Positions 44,152 through 52,112 of a stretch of 64,000 bases of DNA are shown here, one piece after another. The stretch comes from an uncultured Lachnospiraceae bacterium (GTDB taxonomy: Bacteria; Bacillota; Clostridia; Lachnospirales; Lachnospiraceae): contig CAMUXE010000014.1 of the NCBI GenBank assembly GCA_947164605.1, positions 1-64,000 on the forward strand. Reading direction: 5' to 3'. The stretch's first letter is position 1. Every line of letters starts with the position of its first letter. The notes below the pieces were generated by a model that worked only from the letters and a program-made list of their open reading frames with translations, had not been told where the DNA came from and made no database searches. A program made the translations under genes and the position numbers.

Positions 44152-44667
44152 ATGTTAGTGACAATCAGGAGACAGAAAGATGCTGATTCAAGTCCTTATT
44201 GGCAAAGCTTTGAGTATGAGCTTAAGGGAAGAGAAACTGTAGCTGGCATATTAGAAAAACTAAATGACAGGCCCTGCTTGACAGATATAGAAGGCAGGCC
44301 TGCTGCTAAGATAAAGTGGGAGTGCTCTTGCTTGCAGAAAATGTGTGGAGCCTGCGCTATGGTTGTAAATCGTGAGCCGGTTCTAGCCTGCTCTAAGTTT
44401 ATAGATGGCGATAAGCTTGAAAAAATTACTATAGAGCCCCTGACTAAATTTCCAACCATATGTGATTTGTGTGTGGACAGAAGTCTCATATTTGAGAGCC
44501 TTAAGGAAGCGGGAATCTAAATGGGGGATAAGACAAGTCCCAATGCTAAGGAGTTTGATCTGCAATACTCTAGTGCCAAGTGCCTTAAGTGTGGGCTTTG
44601 TCTAGAGGTCTGTCCAGCAAAGATCTCGACTCTTTCATCTATGGGATACATGAATAGAAGGGCTTAG
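44152..44667 (+). pseudogene. Succinate dehydrogenase / fumarate reductase iron-sulfur subunit, interrupted
   Basis: Residues 1-122 carry the plant-type 2Fe-2S domain with CSCLQKMCGACAMV and a final Cys in VLACSKF, as in clostridial SdhB/FrdB. An in-frame TAA at 44518 stops the frame; the very next codon is ATG, and the same frame continues to 44667 with CLKCGLCLEVCP, the first 4Fe-4S ligand set. It then ends, without the second cysteine set and about 90 residues short. One nonsense mutation plus loss of the end make it non-functional. Two separate half-proteins could be made but would not form the electron chain. Confidence 0.85.
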
Positions 44668-44755
44668 ATTTAAGTTTGGATAGAATAAATGGATATTATT
44701 TTTATGCCTATAAGCTTTGAGCTTGTGGCATAAATTCTAAAAGAAAATAATATAA

Positions 44756-44796
44756 TAAAAAAACGGCTTTGAGGCAGTGCTTCAAAGCCGTTTTAT
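44756..44796 (+). terminator. Bidirectional terminator
   Basis: AAAACGGCTTTGA (44760-44772) pairs with TCAAAGCCGTTTT (44782-44794) around a nine-base loop, with A and T runs on the sides. It serves the sdhB remnant and, on the other strand, the ECF gene. Confidence 0.9.
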
Positions 44797-44801
44797 TCTT
44801 A

Positions 44802-44857
44802 TTTGTTTTATGTAATTTATTTTATGTAATTTGTTATATGAAATTTGTTTTATCTTG
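44802..44857 (+). repeat. Four tandem 14-bp units downstream of the ECF gene
   Basis: TTTGTTTTATGTAA-like units start at 44802, 44816, 44830 and 44844, followed by diverged TTTATTCTTCTTG copies to about 44893. They lie between the terminator and the stop codon of the ECF gene. Confidence 0.8.
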
Positions 44858-44894
44858 TTTGTTTTATTGTTTTATTCTTCTTGCTTTATTCTTC

Positions 44895-45566
44895 TTAGTT
44901 CTTATCTGTGTTTAAGTACTTATATAAAACTCTTGTCACTGCGCTGGCAATAACAAAGCAAGTTCCAGCTTCGATAAGGCCCTGAATTCCTACAGTTGCT
45001 ATAACGTAGCTGAATGGGTTAGAGAATGTTCCCTTTGCGTTAACTGTGCCGTAGAAAAAGATTATAAGGCTGCTCATAAAGAAGAGAGTGTTGAGCAGAG
45101 GACAAGCAAGGCTTGAAGCATAGTAAGAGATTCTCTGAGTTGCCTTTATTGAGTGAAGACCCTTGAAGATAAGGCCTGTGCACCAACCACATAATACTCT
45201 TGCAACGACAGTTGTTACAAAAACTCCAAAAGGACTAACGCCCATGAGTAAAGTCATAAATGCTGACTGACCAGTTAGAGAGTTAATGAAGCTTGTTGCG
45301 CCAAAAGTGAGACCGAGAACGGCGCCAGCTTTAGGTCCTAAAATTGCAGCTCCTATTGCAACAGGCACTGTGAGTAAGGTTACAGATAGCACTGGTGTCT
45401 TGATGTAGCCAAGTGGTGTGTAAGCCATAAGTACAACGATAGCTATCATTAAAGCTAACTCTACAAGGTACTTTGTTCTTGATGTAACGTTGATTTTTGG
45501 GGATGCAGCTGATTTTTTTTCTGCCTTGTCTGTGGCGTTATAAGCCACACTTGATGTGTTTTCCAT
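44895..45566 (-). CDS. ECF transporter S component
   Basis: A 223-residue membrane protein with six helices of the ECF-type substrate-binding S component family. The first helix follows TSRTKYLVELALMIAIVVLMAYTPLG; the family motif PVAIGAAILGPKAGAVLGLTFG is present. It binds a vitamin or related micronutrient and works with the shared EcfT and ATPase units coded elsewhere. The sequence is compatible with the pantothenate group (PanT-like), but other vitamins are possible. It has a long structured leader that may hold a riboswitch. Stop codon overlaps the AT-rich repeat zone. Confidence 0.85.
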   Translation of the reverse strand: MENTSSVAYNATDKAEKKSAASPKINVTSRTKYLVELALMIAIVVLMAYTPLGYIKTPVLSVTLLTVPVAIGAAILGPKAGAVLGLTFGATSFINSLTGQSAFMTLLMGVSPFGVFVTTVVARVLCGWCTGLIFKGLHSIKATQRISYYASSLACPLLNTLFFMSSLIIFFYGTVNAKGTFSNPFSYVIATVGIQGLIEAGTCFVIASAVTRVLYKYLNTDKN

Positions 45567-45600
45567 ATATTCCTCTTTCCGCCTGATAATACGATTTTAG

Positions 45601-45753
45601 TCTGTCTTTCAGGCCTTTTGATACGTTATTGGAATTATGAAAATGCATATTATGACCATATCCAGGATAAGTATCTGCCTCGCGGTCAGCCCTTTAGGAT
45701 ATTTAAAATGATTGTAAATACTGATGCATTTTCATGATGAATAACGCTCAGAC
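45601..45753 (-). promoter_or_regulatory. Structured leader of the ECF gene (unidentified candidate regulatory RNA)
   Basis: Read on the minus strand, three nested long-range stems are present. TCTGTCT pairs with AGACAGA (outer; 45607-45601 strand end). ATGAAAATGCAT (near 45735-45724) pairs with ATGCATTTTCAT (45649-45638). ATATCC (near 45702) pairs with GGATAT (near 45663). The inner loop contains the most conserved-looking part (CCTAAAGGGCTGACCGCGAGG). A promoter TTGTAC-N18-TGTAAT lies just upstream. I cannot match it to a riboswitch class I know. The leader is about 190 nt, long for a simple gene. Confidence 0.5.
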
Positions 45754-45810
45754 AGATATTAACACCTGTTTTTCTTAATTACAAGACTAGTATCTTTTTT
45801 TGTACAAAAT

Positions 45811-45900
45811 AATTTATTATCTTAAGTGGTGGAAGGAGCTAATTTATTATCTTAAGTACTGGGAGAAGCTGATTTGTTCTCTTAAGTGGTGGGAAATGCT
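45811..45900 (+). repeat. Three tandem 30-bp units
   Basis: Units start at 45811, 45841 and 45871, each with TTATCTTAAGT... and ending GGAG/GGGA..GCT. Copy 1 and 3 share CTTAAGTGGTGG. The rest of the 513-bp gap (45567-46079) holds the ECF leader, its promoter and about 180 bp before the glycosyltransferase gene in which I see nothing definite. Confidence 0.85.
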
Positions 45901-46079
45901 TCACTGCCCGCTAAGAGAAGTGCAAAAGATTGGCAGATTATTAGATTTGCAGTGCTTATCATAAGACTGACCTTTGCTTTTTGAGCACCTTTGGTTGTAT
46001 TATAGATTTATCTTGATGATTAGCCATAGCGACTGAACTTTAGTCGTGTTGGCTAGACTTTGGACTTTAAGGGTGTTTT

Positions 46080-47261
46080 ATGAAGATAAGAAAGATTCTA
46101 TTTTTTTACTGGGAGGTATTCAACCAGGATTATATTAAAGATAGCTTTGAGAGAAAGGGTCTTGAGATAGTATGTCTGAGAGGCAGAGGGGAAAAGTCTA
46201 TAGATATTGATGAGGACTTTTTTTATGAGCAGATATTAGAAAGCAAGCCTGATGCAGCTTTTAGCGTCAATTACTTTGCTAATATTTCATGGGCTTGCAA
46301 TAGAGCTGGCATTCCTTATATATCATGGACTGTGGATAGCCCCATGTTAACTATGTATGACAAGTCAATCTACAACTCCTGCAATAAGCTCTTTATTTTT
46401 GACAGAATAATGCTTGAGCTTTTAGACCTTGAATTGGGACTGAGTCAAAAAGGGGCTTGTCAGATGTTTTACCTTCCTCTGGCTTCTGATCCTTTTGCTA
46501 TGGATAAGATCCTTGCAAATAGGACTGAGAGCGAGCTTGAAAGCTGGGGGGATGATATTAGCTTTGTTGGAGGACTTTACTATAAAAATTCATACGATGG
46601 CTTGAAAGACAGACTTCCGGCCTACCTAAAGGGCTACTTTGATGGAGCATTTGCCGCCCAGCTTGATATATATGGGGATAATTTTTTTGACAGTCTTCTT
46701 ACAAGTGATATAATTGCTGAACTTGAGGAATTGATTGACTTTAGGCAGGATGAGAAGAGTTTGTCTAATCTGGCCCTGGTTTTTAAAAACACCTTTTTGG
46801 GTTATAAGATGGCGCAGTTTGAGAGGATTAAAAGCCTGAATCGCCTTGCAAGAACCATGAGTACGAGTCTTTATTCGGATTGCGATGATGAAAGACTAGA
46901 AAATGTGCACTTTAGGGGAAGTGTGGACTACAAGAGTCAGATGCCTCTTGTCTTTGCTGCCTCAAAAATCAATCTCAATATGACTATTAGAAATATCAGA
47001 ACGGGACTTCCACTTAGAGTATGGGATGTGCTTGCGGCTGGAGGCTTCCTTCTGACCAATTTTCAGGCGGAGCTTCCCGCATACTTTGAAAATGGGAAGG
47101 AGCTGGCCTACTATAGCAGTCAGGACGAGCTTGAGGAACTTGCCACTTACTATTTGACCCATGACAGTCAGAGGGAAGCTATAGCTAGAGCAGGACAGCT
47201 TAAGGTTAGGAAATACCATAGCTATGACGCAAGAATTGAGCAGATTTTGGCTTCTATCTAG
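46080..47261 (+). CDS. Glycosyltransferase with DUF3880 domain (CgeB-like)
   Basis: A 393-residue cytosolic glycosyltransferase. The N-terminal part (about 1-120; SVNYFANISWACNRAGIPYISWTVDSP) matches the DUF3880 domain. The C-terminal part (about 280-390; SKINLNMTIRNIRTGLPLRVWDVLAAGGFLLTNFQAELPAYF) matches a CgeB-like GT-B nucleotide-sugar binding domain. Such proteins often glycosylate surface or spore-coat components; the sugar and acceptor are unknown. The start follows AAGGG by a few bases. Intact, with no surrounding polysaccharide cluster. Confidence 0.82.
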   Translation: MKIRKILFFYWEVFNQDYIKDSFERKGLEIVCLRGRGEKSIDIDEDFFYEQILESKPDAAFSVNYFANISWACNRAGIPYISWTVDSPMLTMYDKSIYNSCNKLFIFDRIMLELLDLELGLSQKGACQMFYLPLASDPFAMDKILANRTESELESWGDDISFVGGLYYKNSYDGLKDRLPAYLKGYFDGAFAAQLDIYGDNFFDSLLTSDIIAELEELIDFRQDEKSLSNLALVFKNTFLGYKMAQFERIKSLNRLARTMSTSLYSDCDDERLENVHFRGSVDYKSQMPLVFAASKINLNMTIRNIRTGLPLRVWDVLAAGGFLLTNFQAELPAYFENGKELAYYSSQDELEELATYYLTHDSQREAIARAGQLKVRKYHSYDARIEQILASI

Positions 47262-47310
47262 GGTGGGATTTGCAAGAAAAAGTGGATTATAGCAGATGAT
47301 TAAGTTAAGT

Positions 47311-47386
47311 ATTAAGGATTAGAGATTAAGGAAATAGAGATTAAGGAAATTAAAGATTAAGGAAATTAAAGATTAAGGAATTAGAG
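47311..47386 (+). repeat. Five tandem ~15-bp units, each with an SD-like core, before the phosphatase gene
   Basis: ATTAAGGA(A)... units start at 47311, 47325, 47340, 47356 and 47372, with lengths 14 to 16. The last unit's AAGGA lies eleven bases before the ATG at 47391 and is probably the ribosome site; the other four carry the same AAGGA upstream. Confidence 0.85.
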
Positions 47387-47390
47387 ATTT

Positions 47391-48419
47391 ATGGGAAAGA
47401 TTTACTTTGTCAGGCACGGTCAGACAGTTTGGAATGTTGAGAATAAGATATGCGGGGCCTCGGATATAGCTCTGACTAAGACAGGGCATGAGCAGGCCAT
47501 AGAAGCTGGACTTGAAATTAAAAGGCTGGGGATAAAGGCAGATGAGATACTGTATTCGCCGCTTATAAGGGCTGCAGACACTGCTAGGCACATTGAAGAA
47601 ATTACAGGGATTAAGGCTAGGCCTGAGGAGAGACTTAGAGAGCAGAATTTTGGCATTTATGAGTCTAGTCCCAGGGATGGAGCGGAATTTAAGGCGGCAA
47701 AGACTCAGTTTCTGAATAGATATGATGGCGGCGAATCCATGCTCAGGCTAGCTCAGAGAATTTACAACCTTTTAGATGAGCTGACTAGCCAGGATAAGAC
47801 CTATATTTTGGTTGCTCATAACGGCATAGCCCGCATGGTACAGTCGTACTTTGCTGAGATGAGCAATGAGGATTATGCAGCTTTTGGTGTAAAAAACTGT
47901 CAGGTCCTTGAGTATGAGAGCGAAGGCTCAAAAGAGGAAATGTTGGCTAAAGAAGAGAAAAAGAGAGAAGCCTATGTCAAGGCTGCTGAGTCTTATGCCT
48001 TCTATGGCGCGGCAAATTCATATACTAAGGCACTTATTGATGATTACAAGGGGATTGAGACTCCTCTAGATTTATATGAGGCTCTTAAGAAGGTTTGGTG
48101 TAAGGAGACATGCGCGCCTAGAATGCAAGAGGCTTGGAGTCAGGATAATTATAGCCTTGGACAGTGCTCTATAACGGCCTTTTTGGCTCAGGATATATTC
48201 GGGGGAAAGGTTTATGGTCTTTTAAGGCCTAAGGGAAATTATCACTGCTTTAATCTGGTGGGAGATAGCATATTTGATCTGACCAGCGAGCAGTTTGGGG
48301 AGGAAAAGCTTGATTATGACAATGCATGCGAACAGTTCAAGGAAGTTCACATGTCGAGTCAGGAGAAAAAAGACAGATATGACCTTCTCTGCGAGAGCTT
48401 AAAAAAGATATGTCAGTAA
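47391..48419 (+). CDS. Histidine phosphatase fused to a YunG-like domain
   Basis: A 342-residue two-domain protein. Residues 1 to about 190 are a phosphoglycerate-mutase-type histidine phosphatase, with the catalytic RHG at 8-10 (IYFVRHGQTVWN), a second His region in LVAHNGIARM and LxxxG.DIAL pattern. Residues from about 215 to the end form a YunG-like domain (VWCKETCAPRMQEAWSQDN, GQCSITAFLAQDIFGGKVYG, HCFNLVGDSIFDLTSEQF). YunG proteins are small cytosolic proteins of unknown function with this Cys/His pattern. Finding both in one chain is unusual and may point to a shared role. The tandem repeat supplies the ribosome site. Confidence 0.88.
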   Translation: MGKIYFVRHGQTVWNVENKICGASDIALTKTGHEQAIEAGLEIKRLGIKADEILYSPLIRAADTARHIEEITGIKARPEERLREQNFGIYESSPRDGAEFKAAKTQFLNRYDGGESMLRLAQRIYNLLDELTSQDKTYILVAHNGIARMVQSYFAEMSNEDYAAFGVKNCQVLEYESEGSKEEMLAKEEKKREAYVKAAESYAFYGAANSYTKALIDDYKGIETPLDLYEALKKVWCKETCAPRMQEAWSQDNYSLGQCSITAFLAQDIFGGKVYGLLRPKGNYHCFNLVGDSIFDLTSEQFGEEKLDYDNACEQFKEVHMSSQEKKDRYDLLCESLKKICQ

Positions 48420-48440
48420 AAAATATTAGAATATAAAAAA

Positions 48441-48463
48441 AGCCCCCATTTGGGGGCTTTTTA
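48441..48463 (+). terminator. Terminator after the phosphatase-YunG gene
   Basis: AGCCCCC-ATT(T)-GGGGGCT stem (48441-48458) followed by five T; very strong and short. Confidence 0.95.
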
Positions 48464-48473
48464 TAGCTTATAC

Positions 48474-48527
48474 AGCTTATGTGACTAATACAGCTTATGT
48501 AACTAATATAGCTTATACAACTTATGC
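48474..48527 (+). repeat. Three 18-bp tandem units
   Basis: AGCTTATGTRACTAATAY-like units start at 48474, 48492 and 48510, with a partial copy before. They fill the space between the terminator and the stop codon of the next gene on the other strand. Confidence 0.8.
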
Positions 48528-48552
48528 TTTCTTTTTGATTGCCAAGTTCTTA

Positions 48553-50004
48553 TCACTTCTTGCCTGAGAATACAAAGTTGAAGTCAGTGTAGTAATCTTC
48601 TACATACTTGCGGCTTGTGACAGCGATATAGTCATCCCTGAAGGCACATGTCATACGGATGCTGCCCACACTGCTGTCTAGAATCTGAATATAGATTTCT
48701 ATGCAGGAGCCAGCTCTGACAGCGCATGATGCGGCATATTGCAGCTTGCTGATCTCAAAATTGTCGACAAGGTTGTGGCCTATACCAAAATTGATGTGGT
48801 TCTTATAGCTTTCTCTCTCAATCTCAATATAGCCGGTGTCAAAGGCTCCATCTTTCTTCTTGAAGTGCAGGCTTATGCTCTTTATATCATTCTGACTAGG
48901 ACAGGCTTTAAAGACAAGTCCATTATTTGCTTCAAGAAGTGAGAGAATCTCATCATTAGAAGGATTGCCCTGAATTGAAGGAGCAGCCTGTGATGAGAGA
49001 ACTGGAAGCTCAAGCTTGCTGATTGGGGCATCTGGCTGGGCCTTAAAATCAGGGTTTACAAGGTAGTCGAAGAAGCCGTCATATATGAGCTGGATTCCAC
49101 CCTTGATGTTCATGCAATCGCCAGTTGTTATGAGGATTGTGTCAGTGTCCTTGTCGTAGATAGCCATCTGTCCGGCCATACCATACATGGCATAGCCTCC
49201 ATTTCTTGTGATCCAGAACTGGTAACCATAACCGACTGATTCTTCTAGGAAGCTGGCCTTGACAAAAGGATCTGACTGGAGTGAGGTCGCTGCATCTATA
49301 TAGGCTTGACTGATATACTGCTTGCCATCGATATTGCCGTGATTTCTCAAGAGAAGCATGACTCTTAAAAGGTCGCGAGAACTTGCCATAAGTCCGGAGC
49401 CTCCGAGACCTATGCCGGATGGATCAGGGATTACATATGAATCCTTTGAAAAACTGAGATCGTTTAGAAAGGCTTCTTTGAGGAAGTCAAGGAAAGGCTT
49501 GCCTGAGAGCTTTTCAACTAGATAGCTTAAAACATGAGTTGATGATGTGTCGTAGGCCCAGGTTGTGCCAGGCACATACTCAGATTTCTCAGTGAAAAAT
49601 GCCTTTATATAATCTGTTGTCTTGGCACTTTTGTAAGCGTTAAAGGATCTGCTTGTTCTCATAGTGAGCATGTCTCTTATTGTGAGCATGGCAAGGAAGG
49701 GGTCAGGATTTTTGCTGTCAACATACTCTGGAAAATAATCTATTATATGGTCATCAAGGCTTAGCTTGCCTGCATCAATCAGGCAGCCAATTGCGAGCGA
49801 TACCATTGATTTTGTTGTTGAGAACATTCTGTGCAAGGAATCCTTTGTATATGGAGCGGCATAGTCCTCATATACGATTTTTCCGTTTTTTGAAATAAGA
49901 ATACTGTGAAGTGGAAAGTCGTGTCTTTTGAGACTTGAGATGAAGGCCTCTATTCTTCCACTTTCTAGGCCTTCTTTTTCAGCGTTAGAGATTTGTAATT
50001 CCAT
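48553..50004 (-). CDS. Serine hydrolase of the beta-lactamase/penicillin-binding fold
   Basis: A 483-residue protein with the class C beta-lactamase-like hydrolase domain in the first 330 residues. The nucleophile motif is Ser62-x2-Lys65 (STTKSM), a Tyr-x-Asn equivalent lies near YDTSSTHVLSYL, and the third box is near ITTGDC. A separate C-terminal domain follows (about 360-483). There is no obvious signal peptide, so it may be cytosolic. The family includes esterases, peptidases and beta-lactamases; substrate unknown. The SDR gene upstream on the same strand may share its transcript. Confidence 0.85.
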   Translation of the reverse strand: MELQISNAEKEGLESGRIEAFISSLKRHDFPLHSILISKNGKIVYEDYAAPYTKDSLHRMFSTTKSMVSLAIGCLIDAGKLSLDDHIIDYFPEYVDSKNPDPFLAMLTIRDMLTMRTSRSFNAYKSAKTTDYIKAFFTEKSEYVPGTTWAYDTSSTHVLSYLVEKLSGKPFLDFLKEAFLNDLSFSKDSYVIPDPSGIGLGGSGLMASSRDLLRVMLLLRNHGNIDGKQYISQAYIDAATSLQSDPFVKASFLEESVGYGYQFWITRNGGYAMYGMAGQMAIYDKDTDTILITTGDCMNIKGGIQLIYDGFFDYLVNPDFKAQPDAPISKLELPVLSSQAAPSIQGNPSNDEILSLLEANNGLVFKACPSQNDIKSISLHFKKKDGAFDTGYIEIERESYKNHINFGIGHNLVDNFEISKLQYAASCAVRAGSCIEIYIQILDSSVGSIRMTCAFRDDYIAVTSRKYVEDYYTDFNFVFSGKK

Positions 50005-50028
50005 AATAAACTCCTTTTCTTTATAGAT

Positions 50029-50754
50029 TTATATCCATGCTCCATCAAGGCTTATTATCTGTCCGTTAAGATAAGATGGAGCTTGTATGATTTGACTTAC
50101 AAGTTTTGCAACTTCGCTTGGCTGTCCAAAGCGCCCTGTAGGTATTTCCCCGCAGAGGATTGCCTTCTCTTCCTGACTGAGGTTGTCGTTCATGGAAGTG
50201 TCTATGGCTCCGCATGATATTGCATTGACCTGAATATTGCTTATGGCAAGCTCTTTGGCAAGGGCTCTTGTCATAGCATTGATAGCGCCCTTACTTGCTG
50301 AGTATGCAACCTCGCAGGAAGCACCTACATTGCCCCAGACAGAGCTGATGTTTATAATCTTGCCGGCCTTATTGCTAATCATGTTGGGAAGGACTGCATG
50401 GCAGGTGTTGAAAACTGAACCTACATTGGTGTCCATGATTCTGTCCCAATCTTCTCGACTCATATCCTGGAAGAGGCCTACAAGGGAGATTCCGGCATTG
50501 TTAATTAAGATATCACAAGGCCCGAACTTGTCCTGACTCTCTTTAATAAACCTTTCTGTGGTTTTGTAGTCGGCCATGTCGCCGGCAAATGTCATGCAGG
50601 ATGAACCTTTTGCTTTTATCAGGTCGCTTGTTTCAGACAGAAGCGCTGTTGAATTCTTGCAGGAGATAGATAAGGCTGTGTCCTTAGAGGCAAGCTCAAG
50701 GGCTATAGCCTTTCCTATGCCCCTTGAAGCGCCGCTTATAATAATATGTTTCAA
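50029..50754 (-). CDS. Short-chain dehydrogenase/reductase (FabG-like)
   Basis: A 241-residue SDR. The cofactor motif is G8ASRGIG14 and the catalytic set is Ser137/Ser138, Tyr151 and Lys155 in the YSASKGAINAM block. NNAG is at LINNAG. It resembles 3-oxoacyl-ACP reductase (FabG) and related carbonyl reductases; NADPH preference is suggested by Arg11. The serine hydrolase gene lies 24 bases downstream on the same strand, perhaps in one transcript. No other fatty acid synthesis genes are near, so the substrate is uncertain. Confidence 0.88.
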   Translation of the reverse strand: MKHIIISGASRGIGKAIALELASKDTALSISCKNSTALLSETSDLIKAKGSSCMTFAGDMADYKTTERFIKESQDKFGPCDILINNAGISLVGLFQDMSREDWDRIMDTNVGSVFNTCHAVLPNMISNKAGKIINISSVWGNVGASCEVAYSASKGAINAMTRALAKELAISNIQVNAISCGAIDTSMNDNLSQEEKAILCGEIPTGRFGQPSEVAKLVSQIIQAPSYLNGQIISLDGAWI

Positions 50755-50921
50755 AACAATTCCTTCTTTCCCTAGTAAATGATTAATCAGAACTATATGT
50801 AAAAAGTATAAGATAATAGGGATTTTTCTTCAACAAAAGTCTTGGCGTAAAGGCCTATAATTACAAATTTTTTTAGGTCTTTCTGAAATTGGATGGCTTG
50901 GGGGGAGAAAGGCTTATTTAA

Positions 50922-51070
50922 AGGTGGAAAATGTGGAAAAAATTTTGATTGTATAAAATTCAGTACACACTTGACTTTGAAGGCATTTTATGAAAATTTT
51001 TATACACATGGCTGAGCCTAGTAAATAGGCTTTTACACAAAGTTATCCACTTTATCCACATTAATCCACA
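50922..51070 (+). promoter_or_regulatory. Cluster of DnaA-box-like sites
   Basis: Three tandem sites with start spacings of 9 and 10 bp: TTATCCACT (51043-51051), TTATCCACA (51052-51060) and TAATCCACA (51062-51070). Two inverted weaker sites lie at about 50922-50930 (GTGGAAAA) and 50932-50940 (TGTGGAAAA, the complement of TTTTCCACA). One is a perfect DnaA consensus. Downstream is a very AT-rich stretch (51071-51240). The intergenic gap is 527 bp, the longest in the window, and contains no gene. Confidence 0.55.
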
Positions 51071-51178
51071 AAGAAAAATGTAATTTGTAAAGTGGGTAGA
51101 AAAATAGATAAATGTGAAAAAAGTATGAAAAGAAAATCATAGATGCTACAACTTGAAAAATAAATAATCATTTTTTGC

Positions 51179-51206
51179 TTGTTAAAATCAAATTTTATGT
51201 TATAAT
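51179..51206 (+). promoter_or_regulatory. hpf promoter
   Basis: TTGTTA (51179-51184), spacer 16, TATAAT (51201-51206), 76 bases before the start. Confidence 0.75.
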
Positions 51207-51281
51207 GAATTCGTCAGATAGGTGTGTAAGAAAAAACACACAAGCATATCATGATAATACCTAATAAAGGAGTTGATCATC

Positions 51282-51812
51282 ATGCGTTTTATAATTACGG
51301 GAAGAAATATCGATGTTACTGAGGGACTTAGATCAGCAGTAGAGGAAAAGCTTGGAAAGCTTGACAGATTCTTCGCTCCTGAGACAGAGGTTAATGTCAC
51401 ACTTAGCGTGGAGAAAGAAAGACAGAAAATTGAGGTGACTATCCCAGTTAAGGGCAACATTATCAGAAGTGAGCAGGTCAGCAGTGACATGTACGTTTCT
51501 ATAGATCTTGTTGAAGAGGTTATTGAGAGACAGTTAAAGAAATACAAGAACAAGATTGTTTCAAAGCAGCAGAATGCAGCAGCATTTGCTCAGGAGTTTG
51601 TTGACAAGGATTTCACAGATGATGAGGATGTAAAGATCATCAGAACTAAGAAGTTTGGAATTAAGCCAATGGATCCAGAAGAGGCATGCGTACAGATGGA
51701 ACTTCTCGGACATAACTTCTATGTTTTCTTTAATTCAGAGACAGAGGAAGTTAATGTTGTTTACAAGAGAAAGGGAAACACATATGGCTTGATCGAGCCA
51801 GAACTTGATTAA
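51282..51812 (+). CDS. hpf: Ribosome hibernation promoting factor (long form)
   Basis: A 176-residue HPF of the long type. The N-terminal S30AE domain (MRFIITGRNIDVTEGLRSAVEEKLGKLDRFF) binds the decoding site; the C-terminal domain (VKIIRTKKFGIKPMDPEEACVQMELLGHNFYVF) dimerises 70S ribosomes into 100S particles. The ATG at 51282 follows AAAGGAG; the ATG at 51273 is too close to that site. It lies next to secA, a common Firmicutes neighbourhood. A promoter and a terminator frame it. Confidence 0.95.
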   Translation: MRFIITGRNIDVTEGLRSAVEEKLGKLDRFFAPETEVNVTLSVEKERQKIEVTIPVKGNIIRSEQVSSDMYVSIDLVEEVIERQLKKYKNKIVSKQQNAAAFAQEFVDKDFTDDEDVKIIRTKKFGIKPMDPEEACVQMELLGHNFYVFFNSETEEVNVVYKRKGNTYGLIEPELD

Positions 51813-51849
51813 TTTGTAAAAGATTAAGTTTAATTAAGAATTGAAAACG

Positions 51850-51886
51850 GAGGCATACAGGATTAACTGTATGCCTCTTTATTTTT
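51850..51886 (+). terminator. Terminator after hpf
   Basis: GAGGCATACAG (51850-51860) pairs with CTGTATGCCTC (51867-51877), with a six-base loop, followed by TTTATTTTT. Confidence 0.92.
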
Positions 51887-52046
51887 AGCCATAGAGGCCT
51901 TGATTTAGATAATTGCCAGGCATTTTTAAATGAAGACTGTAAATTGCAAAAGATGATGAAAAAACCAATAGAGTGAATATGGGGGATAAGCTTAATCTAA
52001 GGGATTATAAGAGCAGAAGGCCAAGCCGAGACTTGACTGTGCAAAC

Positions 52047-52075
52047 TTGCTAAATATTCATATATGGAGTATAAT
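52047..52075 (+). promoter_or_regulatory. secA promoter
   Basis: TTGCTA (52047-52052), spacer 17, TATAAT (52070-52075), 38 bases before the start of secA. Confidence 0.78.
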
Positions 52076-52112
52076 TTTGTTAAATTTTGCAATATGAAAG
52101 AGGATTTTTATA

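Noticed and set aside
45661..45720. T-box-like segment AAAGGGCTGACCGCG on the minus strand before the ECF gene
   Set aside because: It resembles the T-box consensus AAGGGTGGNACCGCG, but the essential UGGN that pairs with the tRNA end is lost and no terminator with T run or AGTA bulge follows.
50922..51200. Chromosomal origin of replication
   Set aside because: DnaA-box-like sites are present, but there is no dnaA, dnaN, recF or parAB next to them; kept only as a box cluster.
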